Shown piece after piece: positions 51,307 through 61,014 of a stretch of DNA of 64,000 bases. The stretch covers positions 124,001-188,000 of the forward strand of contig NZ_VDND01000009.1 of assembly GCF_007665395.1 (NCBI RefSeq). Direction: 5' to 3'. Source of the stretch: Pseudomonas oryzihabitans (GTDB lineage Bacteria; Pseudomonadota; Gammaproteobacteria; Pseudomonadales; Pseudomonadaceae). A program made the translations under genes and the position numbers. The first letter of the stretch is position 1. Every line of letters starts with the position of its first letter. The notes beneath the pieces were generated by a model. It made no database searches. It had not been told where the DNA came from and saw only the letters and a program-made list of their open reading frames with translations.

Positions 51307-52224
51307 TCAGCCCGGGGCGAACAGCAGGTTGGGCGCGTGGCGCTCATAGCCCTCTTCCGCCAGGCGCACGTCCAGCGCCAGGCTGGCGAGGTCGGCGGAC
51401 AGCGGTTCGCTGCGGGCATCGTGGTCGCGATAGAGGTGCTTGAGATAGGTCTTGCAGTGGGCGCAGGTCTCGGCGCGCAGCGGGGCCTTCTGCGCATTGG
51501 CGTCGTCGGTGCCCAGGGAGTAGTAGCCCAGGCCCTTGCCGGTCTCGCAATGGCTGCACTTGACCCGCACGAAGTGCCACTCGCAGGCGCACAGCGAGCA
51601 GGTGAGGTACCTCAGGCCATTGGCCTTGCCCAGGTGATGGATGACCCCGGCCATGGCCGGCGCGCCACAGCAGGGACAGGTCGTCTGGCTGCCCTGCTCG
51701 CGCAGGGCGCTGAAGTCGCTGCGTTGCAGCCAGTGGGTCCAGGCCAGTTGCAGGGCGGCGCCGAGGAAGGGCACCACGGCGGCCGGCACCAGTTCGTAGC
51801 TGCCCGCCAGCAGGGCGATGGCCCAGGCCTTGCGCTGGCCGGCATCGGCGTGGCGCAAGGCGTCGAGGGCGGCCTGCACGGGCGACTGCGCGATCTGGAG
51901 GGCCGCCAGCAGGGCGTCCAGCGCCGGTAGCCAGTCGCCTTCGCGGACCAGGGTGTCGTAGCTCAGCGGCGGCAGGCCATGCTGCAGGCTCTGGGCGCTG
52001 CGCGCCTCGTCCAGCGGCAGGGGGGCGAGGCTATCGAAGACCCGCTGCTGGGCCTCGCACAGCTCGGCCATCAGCAGCAGGTAGTCGCCGAGGGCATTGC
52101 CGGCGGCCAGCAGGCGCAGGCGGTCGGCGCGATAGCCGAACAGCTCGCCCCCGGGCAGCAGGATGAAATCGGGATTGACGGCCGCGGCTTCGATTTCGCC
52201 GGGCTCTAGGATCTGGCCCGCCAT
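51307..52224 (-). CDS. fdhE: Formate dehydrogenase accessory protein FdhE
   Basis: 305-residue cytoplasmic protein needed for formation of active formate dehydrogenase-N/O, thought to act on the FdnG/FdnH subunits before or during Tat export. Iron-binding cysteine pairs are seen: CPCCGAP, CSLCACEW, CSHCETG and CAHCKTY. ATG at 52224 has AAGGAG at 8 bases; longer in-frame starts run into the repeat region. Last gene of fdnGHI-fdhE. Confidence 0.93.
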   Translation of the reverse strand: MAGQILEPGEIEAAAVNPDFILLPGGELFGYRADRLRLLAAGNALGDYLLLMAELCEAQQRVFDSLAPLPLDEARSAQSLQHGLPPLSYDTLVREGDWLPALDALLAALQIAQSPVQAALDALRHADAGQRKAWAIALLAGSYELVPAAVVPFLGAALQLAWTHWLQRSDFSALREQGSQTTCPCCGAPAMAGVIHHLGKANGLRYLTCSLCACEWHFVRVKCSHCETGKGLGYYSLGTDDANAQKAPLRAETCAHCKTYLKHLYRDHDARSEPLSADLASLALDVRLAEEGYERHAPNLLFAPG

Positions 52225-52438
52225 GGCAGGGCTCCTTAGGCAAACAATGGACGATGGAAGATTCAGGATAGCGGGGAGGTTGGGTGGTTGGGCTTCGCTG
52301 CGCTCGGCCCAACCTGGAATTGCGGCCCTCACCCCAACCCTCTCCCGGAGGGAGAGGGAGCCAGATCGGTGCGCGGGGGAAATCCCACGCACCTCATCCG
52401 TAGGTTGGGTTGAGCACAGCGAAGCCCAACAAAAAGAC
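52225..52438. repeat. Repeat-filled gap inside the formate dehydrogenase cluster
   Basis: 214 bp between fdnI and fdhE holding a copy of GTTGGGCTTCGCTGCGCTCG + GCCCAACC (52287-52315), a CCCTCACCCCAACCCTCTCCC hairpin repeat (52327-52361) and an inverted GTAGGTTGGGTTGAGCACAG + CGAAGCCCAAC copy (52400-52430). The same families fill 12044-12560. The long hairpins probably lower or stabilise read-through into fdhE. Confidence 0.8.
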
Positions 52439-53062
52439 TCACTTCTTCTCGCGGGTGACCTTCTCGTACCACAGCGAGTGGTGCTTCTTGGCCCAGGCCC
52501 GGCTCACCCAGCCGGTCAGCATGGCGCTCACCGAGCCCTTGATCCAGATCCCGGCATAGATGTGCACGATGATCGACAGCACCAGCACGAAGGCGGCGAA
52601 GGCATGGGCCAGGGCGCCCAGGCGGATCACCGGGATGGGGAACAGGTGGGCGAAGTACTGCCGCCAGATGACCACGCCGCTGACCAGCAGGATCAGCATG
52701 CAGGCCAGCAGCACCCAGAACAGGATCTTCTGCCCGGGGTTGTACTTGTCGATCGGCGGCAGCTTCTCCTCGCGGTTGTTCAGGACATCGTTGATCTGCT
52801 TGAGCCACTGGGCGTCTTCGCGGCCGATCTTGTTGTGCCGCCAGAAGCGGATCACCAGGAAGGCGAAGAAGACGAACATCGCCACGCCCATGAAGGGGTG
52901 CAGGATGCGTGTCCAGGTGCCGCCGCCGAACAGGTTGGACAGCCAGAACAGCGCGGGGTGGAACAGCGCCAGCCCCGACAGCCCGGCCATGAAGAACAGG
53001 ATCGCCACGATCCAGTGGTTGGTCCGCTCGTTGGCGTTGTAACGCTGGATTTCAGGTTTCAT
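52439..53062 (-). CDS. fdnI: Formate dehydrogenase cytochrome b556 (gamma) subunit
   Basis: 207-residue inner-membrane dihaem cytochrome that passes electrons from the beta subunit to quinone. Four membrane segments: NHWIVAILFFMAGLSGLALF, GVAMFVFFAFLVIRF, ILFWVLLACMLILLVSGVVI and LAHAFAAFVLVLSIIVHIYAG; haem-ligand histidines lie in NERTNHW, ILHPFMG, LGALAHAF and IIVHIYAG. Follows fdnH by 46 bases containing a GC-rich hairpin. Confidence 0.94.
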   Translation of the reverse strand: MKPEIQRYNANERTNHWIVAILFFMAGLSGLALFHPALFWLSNLFGGGTWTRILHPFMGVAMFVFFAFLVIRFWRHNKIGREDAQWLKQINDVLNNREEKLPPIDKYNPGQKILFWVLLACMLILLVSGVVIWRQYFAHLFPIPVIRLGALAHAFAAFVLVLSIIVHIYAGIWIKGSVSAMLTGWVSRAWAKKHHSLWYEKVTREKK

Positions 53063-53079
53063 CTGAAGTCTCCCAAGAC

Positions 53080-53100
53080 GCCCCCGGCCGGACCGGGGGC
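53080..53100 (-). other. GC-rich hairpin between fdnH and fdnI
   Basis: GCCCCCGG (53080-53087) and CCGGGGGC (53093-53100) with a 5-base loop in the 46-bp intercistronic gap, 17 bases before the fdnI ATG. No T-run. Likely an mRNA-stability or partial attenuation structure adjusting subunit ratios. Confidence 0.6.
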
Positions 53101-53108
53101 CTCCGGCT

Positions 53109-54068
53109 CTAGGGCTGCTTGTCGTGCGGATCGAAGATCTGCACGGACGGACTCAGCTGCTTGACCTCTCCCTTGGGCGCATCGCCCGCGGTGGAGGGCG
53201 GCGCCTCGACCACCTCGTCGTCGTCATCGGTCCGGTTGGGGCCGACGCGCACGTAGTGGAAGAAGCCGGCCAGCACCGCCGCACCCATGGCGAACAGCGC
53301 CAGGGGCTTGGTGAAGCCCTTCCACAGGCCCACGCTGGGGCTGATGGTCGGATCCTTCGGCAGGTGGTTGTACAGCTGCGGCTGGTCGGCATGGTGCAGC
53401 ACGTACATGACGTGGGTGCCCCCTACCCCGGCCGGGTCGTACAACCCGGCGTTCTCGTAGCCCCGGCTCTTCAGATCGACGATGCGCTCGGCGGCGTGCT
53501 CCTTCATGGCGTCCTTGGTGCCGAAGGTGATGGCGCCGGTCGGGCAGGTCTTCACGCAGGCGGGTTCCAGCCCCACGCCGACCCGGTCCGAACAGAGCGA
53601 GCACTTGTAGGCCTTGTTGTCCTTCTTCGAGATCCGCGGGATATCGAAGGGGCAACCGGCGATGCAATAGCCGCAGCCGATGCAGTGGTCCTGGTTGAAG
53701 TCGACGATGCCGTTGGCGTACTTGACGATGGCCCCCGGACTCGGACAGGCCTTCAGGCAACCCGGCTCGGCGCAGTGCATGCAGCCGTCCTTGCGGATCA
53801 GCCACTCCAGCTTGCCGGCCTCGTCCTCGTGCTCGGTGAACCTCATCAGGGTCCAGGACTCCGCAGTAAGGTCCGCCGGGTTGTCGTAGGTGCCGTGGTT
53901 GTGGCCCACCTCGTCGCGCAGCTCGTTCCATTCCGAGCAGGCGACCTGGCAGGCCTTGCAGCCGATGCACTTGGACACGTCGATCAGCTTGGCCACTTCC
54001 GCCTGGGTGCGCACGGACGTGTAGGCCGTGGTGGTCGCGGAGCGGGCATAGATATCTTGGCTTGCCAT
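53109..54068 (-). CDS. fdnH: Formate dehydrogenase iron-sulfur (beta) subunit
   Basis: 319-residue four-cluster ferredoxin subunit with C-terminal membrane anchor ([19 protein letters not shown]). Four cysteine groups: [35 protein letters not shown] and CSLC...CVKTC. It carries electrons from FdnG to FdnI. Two starts are possible: GTG at 54071 or ATG at 54068; I chose the ATG ([10 protein letters not shown]), which overlaps the fdnG TGA as TGATG. Confidence 0.94.
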   Translation of the reverse strand: MASQDIYARSATTTAYTSVRTQAEVAKLIDVSKCIGCKACQVACSEWNELRDEVGHNHGTYDNPADLTAESWTLMRFTEHEDEAGKLEWLIRKDGCMHCAEPGCLKACPSPGAIVKYANGIVDFNQDHCIGCGYCIAGCPFDIPRISKKDNKAYKCSLCSDRVGVGLEPACVKTCPTGAITFGTKDAMKEHAAERIVDLKSRGYENAGLYDPAGVGGTHVMYVLHHADQPQLYNHLPKDPTISPSVGLWKGFTKPLALFAMGAAVLAGFFHYVRVGPNRTDDDDEVVEAPPSTAGDAPKGEVKQLSPSVQIFDPHDKQP

Positions 54069-57000
54069 CACGCTTTCTCCACGTTGACCAGGAACGACTT
54101 GAACTCGGGCGTCTGGGTGTTCCCGTCACCCACGAAGGGGGTCAGGGTGTTGGCCAGATAGCCCATCCGCGCCACGCCGGAGAAGCCCCAGTGGATGGGG
54201 ATGCCGACATGGTGCACCGTCTCGCCGTTGACCTGCAGCGGCCGGATGCGCTTGGTCACCACCGCCTTGCAGACGATGTGGCCGCGCTTGGAGGTCACGC
54301 GCACGAGGTCACCCGCGGCGATGCCCTTCTGCTTGGCCAGCACCTCGCCGATCTCGACGAACTGCTCCGGCTGGACGATGGCGTTGAGCCGGCAGTGCTT
54401 GCTCCAGTAGTGGAAGTGCTCGGTCAGGCGGTAGGTGGTGGCCGCATAGGGGAAGTCCTTGCGGTCGCCGAAGTCCGCCCAGTCGTCCTTGAGCACCCGC
54501 GCCGCCGGGCTGTTCAGGGCCTTGCGGTTGTTGGGGTGCAGCGGGTTGACGCCGATGGGCGTCTCGAATGGCTCGTAGTGCTCCGGGAAGGGCCCCTCGG
54601 CCAGCTTGTCCAGGGCGAAGAAACGCGCCACCCCTTCGGGGTTCATGATGAAGGGACTCATGCCGTCGGCCGGCTTGGCGTCGATCTTGTAGTCCGGCAC
54701 GTCGGTGCCGCCCCACTTCTGCGCCTTGTCGTTCCACCACACCAGCTTCTTGCTCGGGTCCCAGGGCTTGCCCTGGAGATCCGAGGAGGCCCGGTTGTAG
54801 AGGATGCGCCTGTTGTTCGGCCACGACCAGGCCCAGCCCAGGGTCTGCCCCATGTGGAAGGGATCACTGTTGTCACGCCGGGCCATCTGGTTGCCCTGTT
54901 CGGTCCAGGCCCCGCAGAAGATCCAGCAGCCCGAGGCGGTACTGCCATCGTCCATCAGCTGGCCGAAGCCGGCGAGTTGCTGGCCGGCCTTGGCCGAGAC
55001 CGCGCCCTTGGCGTCCAGCACGTCGGTGACGGCGTAGCCGTTGAACTCCTTGGCCAGTTCCTCGGGCGAAGGCTCCTCGGGCTTGGCGTAGGGCCAGGAC
55101 AGCCCCAGGATCGGATCGGGGAAGGCCCCGCCGTCCTTGGCATAGGCCTCGCGCAGCTTGATGAACAACTCGGACATGATGGCGATGTCACTGCGCCCTT
55201 CCCCGGGTGCCTCGGCGCCCTTGAAGTGCCACTGCAGCCAGCGGCTGGAGTTGACCAGGGAGCCGTCTTCCTCGGCGAAGCAGGTGGTGGGCAGCCGGAA
55301 CACCTCGGTCTGGATGTCCGCGGTCTTCACGTCGTGGTGATCGCCGTGGTTGCGCCAGAATTCCGAGGTCTCGGTTGCCAGCGGATCCATGATCACCAGC
55401 CACTTGAGCTTGGACAGCCCGCGCAGCACCTTGGCCTTGTTGGGGAAGGCGGCGATGGGGTTGAAGCCCTGGCAGACGTAGCCGTTGACCTGGCCCTTGC
55501 CCATCATGTCGAAATAGCGCAGCACATCGTAGCCGGCGCCGGTGACATCGACCTTGGGCAACCAGTGATAGCACCAGTCGTTGTCCTTGGTGGCCTTGTC
55601 GCCGTACCAGGCCTTCATCAGGCTGACATGGAACTTGCCGTAGTTCTGCCAGTAGCTCAGTTGGCCCGGGCGCAGCGGCTTGCTGGCGCGCTTGGTGATG
55701 AAGGCGTTGTAGTCCTGCTCGCCGTCACCACCGATGGTCAGGTAGCCGGGCAGCTGGATCGACAGCAGGCCGAGGTCGGTGAGCCCCTGGATGTTGGAGT
55801 GACCGCGCAGGGCGTTCATGCCGCCACCGGGCAGGCCGATGTTGCCCAGCAGCAGCTGCACCATGGCGCCGCAGCGGATGATCTGCGCGCCGATGGAGTG
55901 CTGGGTCCAGCCCAGGGCATAGAGGATGGTCATGACGCGACCGGGCGCCGAGGTCTCGGCGATTTCCGCCCAGATCTTCTGAATGGCATCGGTCGGCGTG
56001 CCGCAGGTCTGGCTGGCCACTTCCAGGGTGTAGCGGCTGTAGTGCTGCTTCATCAACTGGAAGACGCAACGCGGATCCTGCAGGGTCGGATCGATCTTGA
56101 CGAAGCCGTCGTCGCCGATCTGGTAGCCCCAGTTCACCTTGTCGGTATAGGTGCGCTTCTCGGCGTCGTAGCCGTTGTAGAGACCGTCCTCGAAGGTGAA
56201 GCCTTCCTTCACCAGGAACCCGGCATCGGTGTAGTTGCGGACGTACTCCTGCTGGATCTTGTCGTGGGTGATCAGGTAGTTGATCAGCCCGCCCAGGAAG
56301 GCGATGTCGCTGCCGGTGCGGATCGGCGCGTAGTAATCCGCCACCGAGGCGGAACGGGTATAACGCGGATCGACCACGATCAGCCGGGCGTTGTTGTGCG
56401 CCTTGGCCTCGGTGACCCACTTGAAGCCGCACGGATGCGCTTCAGCGGCATTGCCGCCCATGATGAGGACGAGATTGGCGTTCTTGATGTCACTCCAATG
56501 ATTCGTCATCGCACCACGGCCAAACGTCGGGGCAAGACCTGCCACCGTCGGGCCGTGTCAGACGCGTGCTTGGTTGTCGAAGGCCAGCAGGCCCAGACTC
56601 CGCGCGATCTTGTGCGTCAGATAACCGGTTTCATTGGAGGACGCCGAGGCGGCCAAAAAGCCCGTGGTCAACCAACGATTGACCGTCTGGCCCTGGTCGT
56701 TGGTGGCGATGAAGTTGGCGTCGCGGTCTTCCTTCATCAGGGTGGCGATGCGCCCCAGCGCCTCGTCCCAGCTGATGCGGGTCCACTCGTTGCTGCCGGG
56801 CTTGCGGACTTCGGGGTACTTGAGGCGATTGGGGCTGTGGATGAAATCCAGCAGACCGGCGCCTTTCGGGCAGAGGGTGCCACGGTTGACCGGATGGTCG
56901 GAGTCGCCCTCGATGTGAATGATGTTCTGGGCCACGTTCTTGGCCCGGTCACCCATGCTGTACATGATCAGGCCGCAGCCGACCGAGCAATAGGGACAGG

Positions 57001-57142
57001 TGTTGCGGGTTTCCACGGTGTGCGCCAGTTTGAAATGGCGCACCTGGTCAGCGAAGGCGGCGGTGGGGGCCATGCCTAACGCCGCCAGGCTGGATCCCGC
57101 AAGGCCGACTCCCGCGACCTTGAAGAATTGCCGACGGTTCAT
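54068..57142 (-). CDS. fdnG: Formate dehydrogenase alpha subunit, selenocysteine-containing
   Basis: 1024 residues when the in-frame TGA at 56560-56558 is read as selenocysteine (Sec195). It oxidises formate to CO2 with a bis-MGD molybdenum or tungsten cofactor in the periplasm. Tat signal with RR at 3-4 ([20 protein letters not shown]), one [4Fe-4S] cluster (Cys49, Cys52, Cys56, later TLCPKG), then NQARV[16 protein letters not shown]. The two open segments (57142-56561 and 56557-54068) are in the same frame and match FdnG continuously on both sides of the TGA, so this is recoding, not a broken gene. Start ATG chosen at the Tat signal. Confidence 0.96.
56525..56560 (-). promoter_or_regulatory. 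SECIS element with the Sec UGA of fdnG
   Basis: In the mRNA, UGA CAC GGC CC is followed by a hairpin: lower CGG/CCG, a bulged U, upper GGCA/UGCC and apical loop GGUCU. The loop GGUCU and the bulged U at this distance are the features that SelB recognises in E. coli fdhF and fdnG. It lies wholly inside the coding frame immediately after the UGA. Confidence 0.9.
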
Positions 57143-57642
57143 ATCCACGGTTCTTATCCTCGTTTCAGGCTGGGCCCGGTGCATAGCCAGGCCCTGAGGC
57201 AAGAGTACCTCAATCATTTGGCTTATCGAGCGCTTCGCTCCTGTCGCCGATCAATGGAAGGCCACCTTCCGTCCTCAACCCGGAGCTGCCCGCCGATCCC
57301 CCCGTGCCTCAAACTCGGTCGGCGTTGCTCTGCCGGCACCGGGTCATCACCCGCCTTACCCGCGCGGGTCAATCGGCCGTGGACCGCTGACGGCTGGCGA
57401 AGGGCCTTCGGCGCGACCCGTCTATCCCGTCGATTCGGCAGCGCCGACAAGTCATGCTAAGCTGGCTAACTTTCCTCGCGCTGCCTTCGGACCCCGCCCC
57501 CATGTCCAAGCACCTGCCGACGCCGCCATAGCAACACCCCTCCTCCGGTAACCGCCCCATCACGGCGTGTGCCCGCTTCGTCCTGCCCTGTCATCTCTTC
57601 CCGGTCGCGCCCTGCCGTGCCATCGCCCGTTCTGGATACGCC
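57143..57642. other. Divergent fdnG/SulP intergenic region
   Basis: 500 bp with no convincing gene. It should contain the fdnG promoter (minus) and the SulP promoter (plus). Only minor structure is seen, such as the hairpin GGAAG-GCCAC-CTTCC at 57257-57271. No clear FNR, NarL or sigma-54 site was identified by eye. Confidence 0.5.
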
Positions 57643-59103
57643 ATGAAAAGTGCTTCTCCCCGCGCCGACATCCTGGCCGGCCTCACCACGTCCTTCGCCC
57701 TGGTGCCCGAGTGCATCGCCTTCGCCCTGGTCGCCCAGCTCAATCCGCTGATGGGGCTCTATGGCGCCTTCTTCATCTGTACCCTCACCGCGCTCTTCGG
57801 CGGCCGCCCCGGCATGATCTCCGGTGCCGCCGGCTCCATGGCGGTGGTCATCGTCGCCCTGGTGGTGCAGCACGGCGTGCAGTACCTGCTGGCCACGGTA
57901 GTGCTCGGCGGACTGTTGATGATCGCCTTCGGCCTGTTGCGCCTGGGCAAGCTGATCCGCATGGTGCCGCACCCGGTGATGCTGGGTTTCGTCAACGGCC
58001 TGGCCATCGTCATCGCCCTGGCCCAGCTGGAACATTTCAAGCAGGGGGGCGCCTGGCTCAGCGGCGCGTCGCTGTACCTGATGCTCGGCCTGACCGCGGC
58101 GACCATGGCCATCATCTGGCTCTTGCCGCGGCTGACCCGCGCCGTGCCGCCGGCGCTGGCGGCCATCCTCGGCGTCGGCCTCGCGGTCTACCTGTTCGAT
58201 CTGCCGACGCGCACCCTGGGCGACATGGCCCATATCGCCGGCGGCCTGCCGCAACTGGCCTGGCCGGACATCCCCTGGAATCTCGACACCCTGCGGATCA
58301 TCCTGCCCTATGCGGTGCTGATGGCGCTGGTCGGCCTGCTGGAAACCCTGCTGACGCTGAACCTCACCGACGAGATCACCGAGAGTCGCGGCTATCCCAA
58401 CCGCGAGTGCGTGGCGCTGGGCGCCGCCAACCTCGTCTCGGGGCTGTTCGGCGGCATGGGCGGCTGCGCCATGATCGGCCAGACCATGATCAACCTGAGT
58501 TCCGGTGGTCGCGGGCGACTGTCGGGGCTGGTCGCCGGGGTGCTGATGCTGCTCTTCGTGCTGTTCCTCTCCCCGCTGATCGAGCGCATTCCGCTGGCGG
58601 CACTGGTCGGCACCATGTTCGTGGTCGCCCAGCAGACCTTTGCCTGGGCCTCGCTACGGGTGCTGCACCGGGTGCCGCGCAGCGACATGCTGATGATCGT
58701 GGCGGTCACCGTCATCACCGTGTTCGCCGACCTCGCCATCGCCGTGCTCTGCGGCATCGTGCTGGCGGCACTCAACTTCGCCTGGCAGCACGCGCGCCGG
58801 CTCTATGCCGACAGCCACCTGGACACCGACGGCAGCAAGAGCTACCAGGTGCACGGCACCCTGTTCTTCGCCTCCACCGCGACCTTTCTCAACCAGTTCG
58901 ACCCGGCCGGCGATCCGCCCAGGGTGGTGGTGGACTGCCGCCACCTGAGTTTCGTCGACTACTCCGCCGTGGCCGCGCTGCGCACCCTGCACGAGCGCTA
59001 CGCCAAGGCCGGCAAGCGGGTACGGGTGCTGCACCTGTCAGCGCGCTGCAAGCAGCTGCTGCGCCGCGGTGGCGTGAGCGACGACCTCGCCCTCGGCGAT
59101 TGA
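57643..59103 (+). CDS. SulP-family anion transporter
   Basis: 486-residue inner-membrane transporter of the SLC26/SulP family (sulfate, bicarbonate or related anions). N-terminal transmembrane core begins DILAGLTTSFALVPECIAFAL; LGAANLVSGLFGGMGGCAMIGQTMINLSSGGRGRLSG, broken here by normal variation, is the family signature; the C-terminus (from about residue 395) is a STAS domain (RVVVDCRHLSFVDYSAVAAL). The tandem universal stress protein gene follows at 60 bases, a frequent pairing for bicarbonate-type SulP. Being next to formate dehydrogenase, which makes CO2, bicarbonate is attractive, but this is inference. Confidence 0.88.
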   Translation: MKSASPRADILAGLTTSFALVPECIAFALVAQLNPLMGLYGAFFICTLTALFGGRPGMISGAAGSMAVVIVALVVQHGVQYLLATVVLGGLLMIAFGLLRLGKLIRMVPHPVMLGFVNGLAIVIALAQLEHFKQGGAWLSGASLYLMLGLTAATMAIIWLLPRLTRAVPPALAAILGVGLAVYLFDLPTRTLGDMAHIAGGLPQLAWPDIPWNLDTLRIILPYAVLMALVGLLETLLTLNLTDEITESRGYPNRECVALGAANLVSGLFGGMGGCAMIGQTMINLSSGGRGRLSGLVAGVLMLLFVLFLSPLIERIPLAALVGTMFVVAQQTFAWASLRVLHRVPRSDMLMIVAVTVITVFADLAIAVLCGIVLAALNFAWQHARRLYADSHLDTDGSKSYQVHGTLFFASTATFLNQFDPAGDPPRVVVDCRHLSFVDYSAVAALRTLHERYAKAGKRVRVLHLSARCKQLLRRGGVSDDLALGD

Positions 59104-59163
59104 ACCCCGGACGCCGCCGCCGGGTCTGTCCCAGCAATGTCCTCTGTCCGGAGACCCGCGGCC

Positions 59164-60012
59164 ATGTCCAAGATCCTCGCCTGCCTCGACGGCTCAGCCG
59201 TCAGCGCCGCCGTCTGCGACTTCGCCGCCTGGGCCGGCACTACCCTGGATGCTCCGCTGACCCTGCTGCATGTGCTGGATCAGCGGCGCTTTCCCAAACC
59301 CGGCAACGGCACCCCGCCGCCCCTGCTGGTCAACCGCGAACACCTGCTCACCGAGCTAGCCGCGCTGGACGCCCGCCGGGGCAGCCTGGCCGAGGACCAG
59401 GGGCGACTCCTGCTCGACGCGGCGCAGCTGCGGGTGGAAGAACGACAGGCCCGCTGCGCCGGGGCGGTGCTGCAACACGGTGACCTGATGGGCTCCCTGG
59501 AAAGCCTGCAGGAGGACTTCGACCTCATCGTGCTGGGGCGCCAGGGCGAGGACAGTCCGCCCAAGCGGCTGATCGGTCGCCACCTGGAAAGCGCCATCCG
59601 CCTGTTGCACCGCCCCTTGCTGGTGGCCGGCCATCAATTCGTCGAGCCCAAGGGCGTACTGCTGGCCTACGACGACAGCAGCAGCGCGCGCAAGGCAGTG
59701 ACCTGGGTCGCCCACTGCCGCCTGTTCGACGGCCTCGCCTGCCATGTGGTGACGGTCGGCCGCGAGCGCGAAGAACGCCGCGCCGCCCTCGCCCGCGCAG
59801 CCGACGAATTGACAGCCGGAGGCCGCCAGGTCACCACCGCCATCACCGATGGCGACGTCGAGCTGGGCCTGGAGCGCTACCGCAAGCAGCACGGCCTGGA
59901 ACTGGTGGTGATGGGCGCCTACGGACATTCACGGCTGCGGCATTTCTTCATGGGCAGCAACACTCGCAACATGCTGGAAACCGCCGGCAGTGCGCTGATC
60001 GTGGTGCGCTAG
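59164..60012 (+). CDS. Tandem-domain universal stress protein
   Basis: 282-residue protein with two Usp domains: the first (MSKILACLDGSAVSAAVCDF ... DLIVLGRQGED) lacks the full nucleotide signature, the second (GVLLAYDDSSSARKAVTWV ... LVVMGAYGHSRLRHFFMGSNTRNML) retains it. Cytoplasmic. Likely regulates or stabilises the SulP transporter encoded just upstream. ATG at 59164 chosen over an upstream in-frame ATG because it begins at the conserved first strand and follows CGGAG. Confidence 0.88.
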   Translation: MSKILACLDGSAVSAAVCDFAAWAGTTLDAPLTLLHVLDQRRFPKPGNGTPPPLLVNREHLLTELAALDARRGSLAEDQGRLLLDAAQLRVEERQARCAGAVLQHGDLMGSLESLQEDFDLIVLGRQGEDSPPKRLIGRHLESAIRLLHRPLLVAGHQFVEPKGVLLAYDDSSSARKAVTWVAHCRLFDGLACHVVTVGREREERRAALARAADELTAGGRQVTTAITDGDVELGLERYRKQHGLELVVMGAYGHSRLRHFFMGSNTRNMLETAGSALIVVR

Positions 60013-60893
60013 CGGACGGTGGAGCGTCGCCCCCATTGCACCACGGCGATCCCCAGCAGGATCACCCCGGCCGCCGCCACCTCCCGCAGGCCGACGGCTT
60101 CGCCATTGGCCCAACCGATGCACAGGGCGACCGCGGGGGTCAGATAGGTCGCCGCCGCCGAAGCGACCGCGCCCAGGCGTTCGAGCAGGGCGTAATAGAG
60201 CAGGAAGGCCATTCCGGTCCCCAGCACACCCAAGCCAAGCGTTACCCCCGCCAGCGCCCGTGGGTACTGCCAGAGCGTCGCCATGCCGGCGGTATCGGTG
60301 ACCACCAGCAACACCGCCAAGGCCAAGCCCATCTGCCAGGTCACCAAGGCCAGGGGCGGCAGGCCATGGGGCGCCAGATAGCGGCCGACGTAGACGTAGG
60401 AGCAGCCAAACAAGGCGGCGGCGCCCAGCATCCAGAGTACGCCCCGGCCATCCAGCTCCTGACTCGCGGCCTGCCAGGGGGCGATCAGCAGGACCACGCC
60501 GAGAAAGCCCAGCAGTACACCTCCGCACATGGCCGCAGTGGGCCGCTCCGTGCGCAGGAACACCAGGCTGGCCAGGGTGGTGAATAAGGCGATGGTACCG
60601 CCCAAGACCCCGGCGACGGCGGATGGCAGCAGCGTGGTGCCCTTGGCGATGGCGAAGTAGTAGAAGGCCGTGGCCAGCAGTGCCATGACCAGGAACTGCG
60701 GGAGCAGGCGCCCCTGCTCCCACCGCAGCACGCCCCGCCGCCAGGCCACCAGGGCCAGGGGCACGAAGCCACAACCGACCCGCAGCAGTGTCATCTGGGC
60801 CGGCGAGATGATCTCCACCGCCAGCTTCATGTAGATGAAATTGGCGCCCCAACAGAGGCCAAGCGCTCCGAACAGTGCTGCGGTAAGTCCCAT
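60009..60893 (-). CDS. EamA/DMT-family transporter
   Basis: 294-residue inner-membrane protein with ten predicted helices and two EamA repeats (FGALGLCWGANFIYMKLAVE...; MLGAAALFGCSYVYVGRYLAP...). Family members export amino acids or other metabolites; substrate here is unknown. Convergent with the stress gene, sharing a CTAG across the two stop codons, and divergent from a LysR regulator that may control it. Confidence 0.87.
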   Translation of the reverse strand: MGLTAALFGALGLCWGANFIYMKLAVEIISPAQMTLLRVGCGFVPLALVAWRRGVLRWEQGRLLPQFLVMALLATAFYYFAIAKGTTLLPSAVAGVLGGTIALFTTLASLVFLRTERPTAAMCGGVLLGFLGVVLLIAPWQAASQELDGRGVLWMLGAAALFGCSYVYVGRYLAPHGLPPLALVTWQMGLALAVLLVVTDTAGMATLWQYPRALAGVTLGLGVLGTGMAFLLYYALLERLGAVASAAATYLTPAVALCIGWANGEAVGLREVAAAGVILLGIAVVQWGRRSTVR

Positions 60894-61014
60894 ATCCCCC
60901 TCCTGGCGACCTTGGCCGAATCCTCTGCTAGAAGCCCCTATGTAGCGGATTTCGGTAAATTCCTGGCACGCTATCCACTGCCTTCAGCCAGTAGCCAAAC
61001 TAGGGTCAGGAACC

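Noticed and set aside
56545-56560. Frameshift or nonsense mutation splitting fdnG
   Set aside because: Both parts are in the same frame, the interrupting codon is TGA at the exact family Sec position, and a SECIS hairpin follows.
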